A stretch of DNA of 17,765 nt from SIG565 sp045646145 (lineage in GTDB: Bacteria > Bacillota > Clostridia > Oscillospirales > Acutalibacteraceae), in NCBI GenBank assembly GCA_045646145.1, contig JAZRKE010000072.1:1-17765 (forward strand), given 5' to 3'. The position numbers were made by a program, and so were the translations under genes. The notes under the pieces were generated by a model that ran no database searches, was not told where the DNA came from, and worked only from the letters and a program-made list of their open reading frames with translations. Shown here one piece after another: positions 8,389 through 14,248 of this stretch; the stretch's first letter is position 1, and each line of letters begins with the position of its first letter.

Positions 8389-9105
8389 ATGATATATCAG
8401 ATCGAACAGATAATGAAAAAAGATAAAGAAAAATTTTGCGAGTTTTTAACCTGTTTATATAACAAGGGTTTGGCTCATATTATTTGTGAATATAAGGATG
8501 ATAATAATTTTTGGTTTCGTAGAGTGAATGAACAATTCGGCATCAATGATATGTTTGTGTGTTGTGATGATATAGATTATTTTGATAAGATAATTTCTTC
8601 ATTTGACGGTTTTGTTTTAACTGCAATAGTGCCTTTTGATATTTCAGAAGCTCAAATTCAAGACAACTGGAAAATATCGAAAAGACGACAGTTTTGCAAA
8701 AGTAAAGCCGACAGAGATTCTTGTGATGCTGTAAGACTTGACGCTTCTTATAAGTTGCTTATACAAAAGAGTGTATCTGAGACAACAAAGGAAAATTTTT
8801 CGTTGGCAATAGAGTATGATGAGCCATGTTTCGGATTGTTTAAAGATGAGTTGTGTTGTTTTGCAAGTGTAAGCGAAATAAAAAAAGCAGATATAACAGA
8901 AATCAATTGGATACATACCGAACCCCAATGTAGAAATAAGGGCTACGCATCTGTTCTATTAAGAGATGTGTCGACCTTATACGCAACCAAAGGAATGCTT
9001 GTTACATATCACTGCGATAGTGAAAATATAGCATCAGCAAAAACTGCATTAAAAAGCGGGTTCAAAGAAGTTGCTGAAGAAATAGTTCTCGAAAAACGTC
9101 AGTAA
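8389..9105 (+). CDS. GNAT-family N-acetyltransferase
   Basis: 238 residues. The C-terminal half carries the acetyl-CoA binding region of the GNAT fold: a strand (INWIHTEP), then QCRNKGYASVLL, which fits the Q/RxxGxG/A pyrophosphate-binding motif, and a downstream AKTALKSGFKEV segment typical of motif B. The N-terminal half (about 1-130) is divergent. It follows the regulator by 20 bp with a GGAG site and is probably cotranscribed. In this setting acetylation of a toxic compound that the exporter also handles is a reasonable guess, but the substrate cannot be read from the sequence. Confidence 0.8.
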   Translation: MIYQIEQIMKKDKEKFCEFLTCLYNKGLAHIICEYKDDNNFWFRRVNEQFGINDMFVCCDDIDYFDKIISSFDGFVLTAIVPFDISEAQIQDNWKISKRRQFCKSKADRDSCDAVRLDASYKLLIQKSVSETTKENFSLAIEYDEPCFGLFKDELCCFASVSEIKKADITEINWIHTEPQCRNKGYASVLLRDVSTLYATKGMLVTYHCDSENIASAKTALKSGFKEVAEEIVLEKRQ

Positions 9106-9392
9106 AAATTTACAAAGCATTAATAGTTAAATTGATTTTTAAAAAATGCATAAAAAGCACCTCTAAAATTAGAAAAAATATATTTTTTCTGTTTTTTGAG
9201 TATGTTTTCTCAATAGAATTAATGTTTTCTTAAGTTTGTGGTTTAATTGTTTGATAAATTACAAAAAGAATTTATTTACAATTTGTTCATAAAAAAGTTT
9301 TGGAACTACAAGGAACTAAAAAAGACAAAAAAGAATATAAAAAGCACTCAAAAAGACCTATAACGACCTAAAAAGCACAGATTTTAGTGGTG
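9106..9392. other. AT-rich gap after GNAT, with palindrome and short repeats
   Basis: No ORF here. It contains a perfect 20-bp palindrome at 9171-9190 (AGAAAAAATA with TATTTTTTCT) followed by a T-run, which could end the regulator-GNAT transcript. AAAAAGCAC occurs three times (9152-9160, 9339-9347 and 9370-9378), the last two close to the promoter at 9393, with GACCTA twice between them (9355-9360 and 9365-9370). Confidence 0.5.
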
Positions 9393-9420
9393 TTGACAAA
9401 TAAAAATCATGTGTTATAAT
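9393..9420 (+). promoter_or_regulatory. Strong promoter of the non-coding transcript
   Basis: Perfect TTGACA (9393-9398) and perfect TATAAT (9415-9420) with a 16-bp spacer, plus a TG extended -10 (TGTTATAAT). It is one of the strongest promoters in the window and drives no evident protein gene. The expected transcript start is near 9427. Confidence 0.85.
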
Positions 9421-9426
9421 GAGGTC

Positions 9427-10187
9427 GTACTTTAAAATTAAGAAGGATATTTTACAAAGAATAAAGCAAAAATTTAGTCCGTAGGTGGAGTGTGTTTTCT
9501 TTGAGGTATCCTTGTGCAGTACAAGTAGTATATCGAAAAGCTTTTAAGCACTTATCTTCGGATAGGTGCTTTTTTCTTTGTATTTTTGTTTTCTGACGAA
9601 GTTACTGTCAGAGGACAACGTATCCAAAAGAAGGAAGTTTTAAAATGTCGAGCAGTTGCTCAAATTGGACGGGAAGTTAGTTGCACCAAAGGTTTGGTGC
9701 CGAGTACAGCAGTCCGAGTTCTGCGGTAGGCTGTGAATTGATAGCAGAGAACCCTTTGAAGTTAAGGTATAACTTCATCAGCTAATGCTCTGGCTGATTA
9801 TCCGTAGGACCAAAGGAACAGGAAATACGGGTCAATAGAGCTATCACGGTTTAGTAACGGACAAGGTGATATATGGAAATAGGCATTGTGGGATACAATC
9901 GACCTATTACGTTACTCGGCTTTAGGATTTGCCGAATTAAATCCGAACCTGTGTACACGGCAGACCGGATGGTATCGTGTAAAAACTTGCATCAGTGTGG
10001 GCGCATTTTCGTTCACAGATCCGAATGTTTATGGTGCTTTTAATCGTATGAAAAGCCCTGCTAAGATAGTTTATCTGTCGCTGATTTTAATAATCAGTAT
10101 TTGGCATTGCGTGTTAAAAAAGTATCTTTAACGCCTTTCCTTAGAGGAAGGTATACGCCGGTTGATAAGCAACCAAGTACTCACCTT
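9427..10187 (+). ncRNA. Candidate large structured RNA, ROOL/GOLLD-like in size and setting
   Basis: About 760 nt start at a near-consensus promoter with no credible gene. Many short perfect hairpins are visible: 9593-9597/9607-9611, 9683-9689/9694-9700, 9757-9764/9770-9777, 9778-9782/9793-9797, 9802-9806/9826-9830, 9916-9920/9931-9935, 9954-9959/9976-9981, 10081-10086/10092-10097, 10109-10118/10127-10134 with a 2-nt bulge, 10135-10140/10146-10151 and 10160-10164/10170-10174. The 5' bases GTACTT (9427-9432) can pair with AAGTAC (10175-10180) and close the whole molecule. Size and location on a mobile element fit ornate large RNAs such as ROOL or GOLLD, but I recognise no class signature. I see no group II intron domain V. 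An internal terminator (9546-9575) may split it into a leader and a longer RNA. Confidence 0.55.
9443..9575 (+). terminator. Leader with competing helices and a UUCG intrinsic terminator
   Basis: AAGGATA...CAAAG (9443-9459) pairs with CTTTG...TATCCTT (9499-9513). The last three bases of that arm are also the first of a CTTGT/ACAAG hairpin (9511-9525), so the two exclude each other. An 11-bp stem with a cUUCGg tetraloop (9546-9556 with 9561-9571) and a T-run to 9575 follows. This is a textbook intrinsic terminator inside the transcript and looks like an attenuator. Confidence 0.65.
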
Positions 10188-10189
10188 AT

Positions 10190-10345
10190 TGGAACAATTT
10201 AATATGATATGCGTTTTGAAATGATAATGATTTTCTTTTCGAAAGAAAGTTCGATATGATGTTCGTTTTGCTATGATAGATTACTCTCTTTTCGAAATGA
10301 TTGATGATAAAGATGACTATCCTTTCGAAATGACTATGACCATCA
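10190..10345 (+). repeat. Degenerate ~24-bp repeat array, left block
   Basis: Successive variants of TTTTGAAATGATATATGAC followed by WMTC, for example at 10213-10234, 10289-10303 and 10323-10344. Units vary in sequence and length, with no unique spacers, so this is not a CRISPR. Short ORFs on both strands here are by-products of the repeats. It lies directly after the candidate structured RNA. Confidence 0.6.
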
Positions 10346-10353
10346 TTTTGAGA

Positions 10354-10508
10354 GCCGCCGTTTTTATTTGGGGTCACCCAAATAGAAACGCCCCGGAGAA
10401 CAGTGTTCGGAGGGGCGGCGGTGCAGGCATAGTACGCAGAGTAGGACTTGAAAATGTGAGAAACGCACAGGAATTTAAAGTAAATGCCAATGGGCGTACT
10501 ATGCCTGC
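10354..10508 (+). ncRNA. GC-rich folded module inside the repeat array
   Basis: CCGCC (10355-10359) pairs with GGCGG (10417-10421). Between them lie two hairpins without any unpaired linker: a 13-bp stem with a GTCA loop (10360-10372/10377-10389, one G-U) and a GCCCC/GGGGC stem (10390-10394/10412-10416) capped by symmetrical GGA/GGA and a GAACA/TGTTC palindrome. Two bases on, a 15-bp perfect stem (10423-10437/10494-10508) encloses 56 nt. The GC content is far above the surroundings. It could act as RNA, or as folded single-stranded DNA at a transfer origin or recombination site. I match it to no known family. Confidence 0.5.
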
Positions 10509-10510
10509 CT

Positions 10511-10846
10511 ATCATTTTAATATGATATATGACACTATTTCGAGATGATATTTTTAGATGATTTATGATTATCTTTTTGAAATGATAAATGACGTTCTTT
10601 TATGTTTTCCATTAAAAATGACTGTCGCTGCTATAGAGCGTATGACTATCTCTTTGAAATGATACTGCAAAGTGAATTTATAGAGTAAATAAAGTTAATA
10701 TTAAGACTTCCCCAATGTTGATTTTATTTTCCCTATAAAGAAAACTGCCAAAACATTTTGAGATGATGAATGACTTTCATTTTGAAATGAGTGACCCCCA
10801 TAACTCGTTTTGAAATGATATATGACTCTCATTTCGAAATGACGGG
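10511..10846 (+). repeat. Degenerate ~24-bp repeat array, right block
   Basis: Same repeat family as 10190-10345. Clear copies are at 10573-10594, 10754-10778, 10779-10796, 10807-10830 and 10831-10844, with consensus YTTTYGAAATGATRWATGACTMTC. A repeat-poor stretch (about 10670-10750) interrupts it. ATCATTTT occurs on both sides of the folded module (10342-10349 and 10511-10518), as if the module interrupted one array. Confidence 0.6.
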
Positions 10847-11168
10847 CGGCAAAATTTTCGTACAGAGAATTATTTTCGTTAATAAAATTTGGAAGGGTTT
10901 ATTAACTAAAATATTGTTTTCTTGAAACTCCTAAAAAAGTTTCGCTATATTTTGTTATCGAATCAAGGGTAAATGCTTTTGATTTTGATATATAGCTCCT
11001 TTATTTATCTGCTCATTACATAAACTGAACATTTGCGAGTTTTTGATTCTGATGATTAGCGGCTCAGATGAAAAAATTCCATTCGAGCAGTTTATTACAC
11101 GGGCAACGAAAAAAGATTTATGATCCGCTAATTAGTAAATTGTATTTCTGAGTTCGTGGTAAATACAA
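10847..11168. other. AT-rich gap before the first recombinase
   Basis: No ORF here. The only notable structure is an inverted pair ATTAGCGG (11055-11062) and CCGCTAAT (11125-11132), 62 bp apart, just upstream of the recombinase ribosome binding site. It could be a recombinase or regulator site. I see no convincing promoter. Confidence 0.4.
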
Positions 11169-11183
11169 AGAGGAGTGATGTCT

Positions 11184-12107
11184 ATGTCGGATTTCTCAGG
11201 GAAATCCAGAATAGCTAATGCCGCGGCTATTAAAACTAATGTCGGCAGCTTTGGAACGAGAATCAGATACTGGAACGCTTTTGATAGATTTTGTTTGTTC
11301 TGTGAAAAAGAGTTCCACTGTCAGAAGGTCCAGAACATATCAGCAAAACATGTTTATACTTATGTTGATCATCTAAAGGCTAAGGGTGCTTCACCTGCAA
11401 CAATCAGGACGGAACTTTGCGGTATTCGCTTTTTCTACAAGATTTGTGGTGGAAAAAACAAATTGCCCGAAAACAAGTCCTTAAATCTTTTACCCCGCGA
11501 GATCGGCGTGGTAAACAGAGCGTGGTTGATAGCAGAAATCAATAAAGCTATTGCGGTTGCTGATGCAATGGGTAGAACTGATGTAGTATTTGGTATTCGT
11601 ATCGGTTGGCGCTTTGGACTTCGTATTCACGAAATCGCAAAGCTGCGTGTTGAGGATATAACTCGCGCAGTTACACGCGGCGAGTTATATGTTAAAGGTA
11701 AGGGAGGCTATGTGCGCTCCATTCCGGTAGAAACCCCGCAGCAGAAGAAACTTTTATCCGACTTATACAAGTATGCGAGAATGAATAATCTGCAACCCGG
11801 TGACTGTTTAATTTCCGAAAACAAATATCGTGGTATCGACAAGGAAATCAAATCACTAAAAAATTGGGTAATCAATAATAGGAAAAAGTTTACCTATCGT
11901 AACCGCACTAAATTTGTTGGCGAAAACGAAAAGCCGAGAATGGAAACGCTAACCTGGCATGGTCTTAGATACACCTATGCTCAGGAGCGTAAACAGCGCT
12001 TGATTGATAGCGGTGTAAAGGATGTTGACCGTAATCTCAGCGAGAGTCTTGGTCACCATCGTGTGAGTGTAACCAAAATTTACACTGCCGAGAAGAAGCA
12101 CAAGTAG
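11184..12107 (+). CDS. Tyrosine recombinase (Integrase_1-like)
   Basis: 307 residues with an N-terminal SAM-like core-binding domain (about 20-95) and a catalytic domain (about 110-305). All catalytic positions are visible: Arg147 (GLRIHE), Lys173, His259 and Arg262 (WHGLRY), His291 (LGHH) and Tyr300 (KIYTA). It looks closest to the integrase-domain proteins found on ICEs and islands, and differs clearly from the Tn916-type enzyme downstream. GTG at 11175 and ATG at 11178 overlap or crowd the AGAGGAG site; ATG at 11184, 8 nt after GGAG, is the better start. It directly follows the non-coding region, so it may act on sites there or on the attachment site. No active-site damage is seen. Confidence 0.88.
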   Translation: MSDFSGKSRIANAAAIKTNVGSFGTRIRYWNAFDRFCLFCEKEFHCQKVQNISAKHVYTYVDHLKAKGASPATIRTELCGIRFFYKICGGKNKLPENKSLNLLPREIGVVNRAWLIAEINKAIAVADAMGRTDVVFGIRIGWRFGLRIHEIAKLRVEDITRAVTRGELYVKGKGGYVRSIPVETPQQKKLLSDLYKYARMNNLQPGDCLISENKYRGIDKEIKSLKNWVINNRKKFTYRNRTKFVGENEKPRMETLTWHGLRYTYAQERKQRLIDSGVKDVDRNLSESLGHHRVSVTKIYTAEKKHK

Positions 12108-12119
12108 TGCAACAAATAG

Positions 12120-12156
12120 TATATGCGGTGTACCAAATTAAAGCACACCGCATATA
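12120..12156 (+). terminator. Hairpin between recombinase and excisionase-like gene
   Basis: A 12-bp perfect stem (12120-12131 with 12145-12156) with a 13-nt loop, lying 13 nt after the recombinase stop. There is no strong T-run after it, so it may be a weak terminator, an mRNA stabiliser or a binding palindrome for the Xis-like protein. Confidence 0.5.
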
Positions 12157-12186
12157 CAAAACTTTAAATAAAAGGAGGTTTGCTTA

Positions 12187-12408
12187 TTGAATGATTTTGA
12201 CCTAGTTGATAAGTATTATACTGTTATGTTTACCGAGTTTAAAGATATCGTAACGGTAAAAGAAGCTTGTGATATGCTACATATGGGAAGAAAAAAGATT
12301 TATGAACTTATAAGAAGCGGTCGTTTAGAATTATTGAATGATACGCCGGACACTTCCCGTTATTTAATTACTAAGCGTTCTATTATTAAGTACGTTATAA
12401 AAGCATAA
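12187..12408 (+). CDS. Excisionase-like helix-turn-helix protein
   Basis: 73 residues with a MerR/HTH_17-type DNA-binding domain: VTVKEACDMLHMGRKKIYELI is the helix-turn-helix and SRYLITKRSIIKYV the wing and C-terminal helix. The start is a TTG 8 nt after AGGAGG (12173-12178); the nearby ATG at 12191 is out of frame. Size, domain and place just upstream of a Tn916-type integrase fit a Xis that directs the integrase toward excision. It could instead be a small transcription factor of the same fold. Confidence 0.75.
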   Translation: MNDFDLVDKYYTVMFTEFKDIVTVKEACDMLHMGRKKIYELIRSGRLELLNDTPDTSRYLITKRSIIKYVIKA

Positions 12409-12531
12409 ACAAGCATCGTACAGACCGCCTTTGTCTGTGCGGCATACATATCTTATATGCCTTTGTAAATATTTCTGCAAAGGTGGATGAAGGAGAGAAT
12501 TCGAAATTAAGGTATGTAGAAAGAAGGAAGT

Positions 12532-13722
12532 ATGTTAAAAGGCAACGTACAAGAAAAACGCGGTTATTTGCACACCGTAATCTCTTATAAAGATGAAAAC
12601 GGAGTGCGAAAGAAAAAATGGCAGTCTACCGGATTGACAGCAAAGGGTAACATTCGCAAAGCTGAAGCAATTTTAAAAGAACGAATGGAAGCTTTCGAAT
12701 TAGAACTTAAACAAAAGCAGTCAGATAAATCGCATGAAGATATTCTCTTCTCAAAGTTTTTATCTAACTGGCTTGCAATGGTTAAAAGCACCCTGCTCAT
12801 CACTACATACGGCGGTTATCAATATTTTATAGAACAGCGAATTAATCCGTATTTTGATGAAAAGAAGATGACTCTGCAAAAGATAAACACGAAGGACATT
12901 CAAGAGTATTACAACACAATGCTCACAAAGGGTACTAAGTGGAATTCGGTAGTTAAGCATCATGCCATTATCCGCAAGGCTCTTGACTATGCAGTGAAGA
13001 TGGACTACATACCATTGAACCCTGCGGCAAGAATTGAGACTCCGAAAAGGCAAAAATATATTGCAGAGCATTATAATCAAGATGAATTAAACAAACTGTT
13101 TGAAGTTATTAAAGGCGATCCTGCAGAGGTTGCAATTATTTTAACAGCCTATTATGGATTACGCCGTAGCGAAGTTTTAGGGTTAAAGTGGAGTGCAATA
13201 GACTTCAAAGAAAAAACTCTTTGTATCCGCCATACCGTTTGTAAAACTGTGCTTGACGGTCAGCAATTCGTGGTGCAAAAGGATACAACGAAAAATAAAG
13301 CAAGTATCCGCACACTGCCGTTAATCCCTGAAATTGAAGAATTGCTGCTTGAAACAAAGAAAAAGCAGGAAACCTGTCGCAAGAAAGCAAAAGGTTCTTA
13401 CTGTAAAGATTATCTTGATTATGTTTGTGTAGACAGTTTGGGTGTGTTACTCAAACCCGACTATCTGACACAGCATTTTGAAATTATCATTAAAAAGAAC
13501 AAACTGAAGAAGATTCGGTATCACGATTTAAGGCATTCCTGCGCATCACTTTTACTTGCAAACGGTGTGTCGTTAAAAGAGATACAGGATTGGTTAGGCC
13601 ATTCGGATTACTCAACAACAGCTAATATTTATAGTCATTTAGAGTACGGTGCAAAGTTAAAGTCTGCCGGAAAGATTTCCGAGACTTTAAGCATTAAGAG
13701 AGAAAAGAAGGACGGCAAGTAG
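12532..13722 (+). CDS. int: Tn916-type tyrosine integrase
   Basis: 396 residues, a normal length for Tn916/Tn1545-type and related phage integrases. The N-terminal 60 residues (GYLHTVISYKDENGVRKKKW...) look like the arm-binding domain, followed by a SAM-like core-binding domain (about 70-170) and a catalytic domain (about 180-385). Catalytic residues are Arg211 (GLRRSE), Lys256, His331 and Arg334 (HDLRHS), His357 (LGHSDY) and Tyr367. It lies 131 bp from the intact tRNA-Leu, as expected for the enzyme that placed the island there, and the TGGTAGACA pairs nearby are likely arm sites. GAAGGAAG precedes the ATG. Confidence 0.93.
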   Translation: MLKGNVQEKRGYLHTVISYKDENGVRKKKWQSTGLTAKGNIRKAEAILKERMEAFELELKQKQSDKSHEDILFSKFLSNWLAMVKSTLLITTYGGYQYFIEQRINPYFDEKKMTLQKINTKDIQEYYNTMLTKGTKWNSVVKHHAIIRKALDYAVKMDYIPLNPAARIETPKRQKYIAEHYNQDELNKLFEVIKGDPAEVAIILTAYYGLRRSEVLGLKWSAIDFKEKTLCIRHTVCKTVLDGQQFVVQKDTTKNKASIRTLPLIPEIEELLLETKKKQETCRKKAKGSYCKDYLDYVCVDSLGVLLKPDYLTQHFEIIIKKNKLKKIRYHDLRHSCASLLLANGVSLKEIQDWLGHSDYSTTANIYSHLEYGAKLKSAGKISETLSIKREKKDGK

Positions 13723-13743
13723 CCGTCCCATACATAAATTAAA

Positions 13744-13765
13744 GATGTCTACCAGTGTCTACCAC
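13744..13765 (-). repeat. Candidate integrase arm-type site, right end (inverted)
   Basis: On the minus strand this reads as two copies of TGGTAGACA spaced 10 bp. It is the inverse of the left site at 276-297. The gap to the right core at 13902 is 136 bp, against 138 bp on the left, so the joined ends would form a nearly symmetrical attachment site. Confidence 0.6.
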
Positions 13766-13810
13766 GAAAAAATAGGCATTTTAAAACCGAAATTAGAGAG
13801 AATTTACAAC

Positions 13811-13854
13811 ATAAAAAATCGTCCAAACCCGCATTATTAAAGGGTTTGGACGAT
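13811..13854 (-). terminator. Intrinsic terminator of the intact tRNA-Leu
   Basis: A 13-bp perfect stem (13818-13830 with 13842-13854) directly after the tRNA CCA, with an 11-nt loop. In the minus direction it is followed by TTTTTTAT. A clear rho-independent terminator for the tRNA transcript. Confidence 0.85.
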
Positions 13855-13940
13855 GGTGCGGATAACAGGACTTGAACCTGCACCGAGTTGCCCCGACTAG
13901 AACCTGAATCTAGCGCGTCTGCCTATTCCGCCATATCCGC
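13854..13940 (-). tRNA. tRNA-Leu (anticodon CAG), intact
   Basis: A complete 87-nt type II tRNA with encoded CCA. Acceptor GCGGATA pairs with TATCCGC, the anticodon stem is CTAGA/TCTAG with loop TTCAGGT (anticodon CAG), then a long variable arm (CGGGGCAACTCG), a T-arm with TTCAAGT and a paired T-stem. It reads CUG codons. Its 5' half matches the host fragment at 14107-14145 except for one base at acceptor position 7, compensated on the other strand. Its 3' half differs clearly from the displaced host fragment at 81-128. It appears to replace the tRNA the island disrupted. I see no good promoter directly upstream; the original tRNA promoter lies about 230 bp upstream. Confidence 0.95.
13896..13910. 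repeat. Core repeat in the intact tRNA-Leu (likely attR)
   Basis: An exact 15-bp copy of the left core (123-137), in the anticodon stem-loop of the intact tRNA. If this is the crossover site, the island is about 13.77 kb and rebuilds the tRNA by supplying a new 3' half. Confidence 0.65.
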
Positions 13941-14106
13941 ATGTGTTTATTAAGTTTTGGTGTTTTGGTAGACATTTGGAAGACATCGACCAAAATTCGA
14001 GATTTTTGAAGTTTTGAAAATCAAGTTTAAAATCTCTAAAAGCCTTGATTTTAAAAGGTTTGTGGCTTATCTGGTAGAAAGCATAAGACTAGATTCACGC
14101 AATAGT
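13941..14106. other. 166-bp segment between two tRNA-Leu 5' halves
   Basis: There is no gene here. The segment holds the third TGGTAGACA-type site (13964-13985) and imperfect AAAATCAAG/CTTGATTTT inverted repeats around 14018-14057. It could be the remnant of a second, tandemly inserted element, or DNA carried over from a previous host. Confidence 0.5.
13964..13985 (+). repeat. Third candidate arm-type site
   Basis: An exact 22-bp copy of the left site (276-297) in the same orientation, 53 bp from the core in the intact tRNA and 121 bp from the outer core at 14107. It lies outside the symmetrical pair formed by the other two sites. Confidence 0.55.
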
Positions 14107-14145
14107 ACCTGAATCTAGCGCGTCTGCCTATTCCGCCACATCCGC
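14107..14145 (-). pseudogene. tRNA-Leu(CAG) 5' fragment, original host copy
   Basis: Read on the minus strand: acceptor GCGGATG, D-arm and the 5' anticodon strand up to TTCAGGT, then a break into unrelated sequence. The acceptor pairs perfectly with the 3' fragment at 85-91. It keeps the original promoter. 13902-13942 and 14107-14147 match over 41 bp with one difference. Confidence 0.85.
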
Positions 14146-14166
14146 ATATATTTTTGCAACAGCATC

Positions 14167-14195
14167 ATTATACATAATTCTTTCACTAAAATCAA
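14167..14195 (-). promoter_or_regulatory. Host tRNA-Leu promoter, now reading into the island
   Basis: On the minus strand TTGATT (14195-14190), a 17-bp spacer and perfect TATAAT (14172-14167), with an expected start near 14160. It would transcribe the broken 5' half and, about 230 bp later, the intact tRNA-Leu on the same strand. Confidence 0.75.
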
Positions 14196-14248
14196 GTGTT
14201 TTTTGCATTTAGTTGAAATTGCCGCTAATACTAAATTCGGTGAAGGAT

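Larger units (their letters stand above)
138..13910. mobile_element. Integrated genomic island in tRNA-Leu(CAG), without transfer genes
   Basis: The island is bounded by direct repeats of the tRNA-Leu anticodon region (123-137 and 13896-13910, 15 bp). An alternative right end is the 9-bp repeat at 14107-14115. Near the right end are a Tn916-type integrase and an excisionase-like protein, the usual int-xis arrangement. Inside are a large membrane protein, an ABC exporter divergon, a structured non-coding region and a second tyrosine recombinase. No relaxase, coupling protein, type IV secretion or replication protein is encoded. It could be a mobilisable element using an oriT in the non-coding region, or a decayed or passive island. 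Mobility is inferred, not shown. Confidence 0.8.

Noticed and set aside
9886..10131. 81-aa plus-strand ORF as a gene
   Set aside because: It has no ribosome binding site and lies wholly inside the hairpin-rich candidate RNA, where the helices explain the sequence better than a protein does.
9427..10187. Group II intron without its ORF
   Set aside because: I find no GTGYG 5' end and no domain V hairpin with its conserved AGC and GAAA-type parts near the 3' end.
10423..10508. Integron attC site
   Set aside because: The stem lacks the GTTRRRY/RYYYAAC ends, the pairing is perfect without the extrahelical bases of attC, and the nearby recombinase is not IntI-like.
10186..10548. Overlapping ORFs of 91 aa (plus) and 109 aa (minus) as small genes
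   Set aside because: Both are open because the degenerate repeats happen to lack stops; both run through the GC-rich folded module, neither has a ribosome binding site, and their composition follows the repeat unit.
10190..10846. CRISPR array
   Set aside because: Units are degenerate and adjacent, with no constant repeat, no unique spacers of fixed length and no cas genes.
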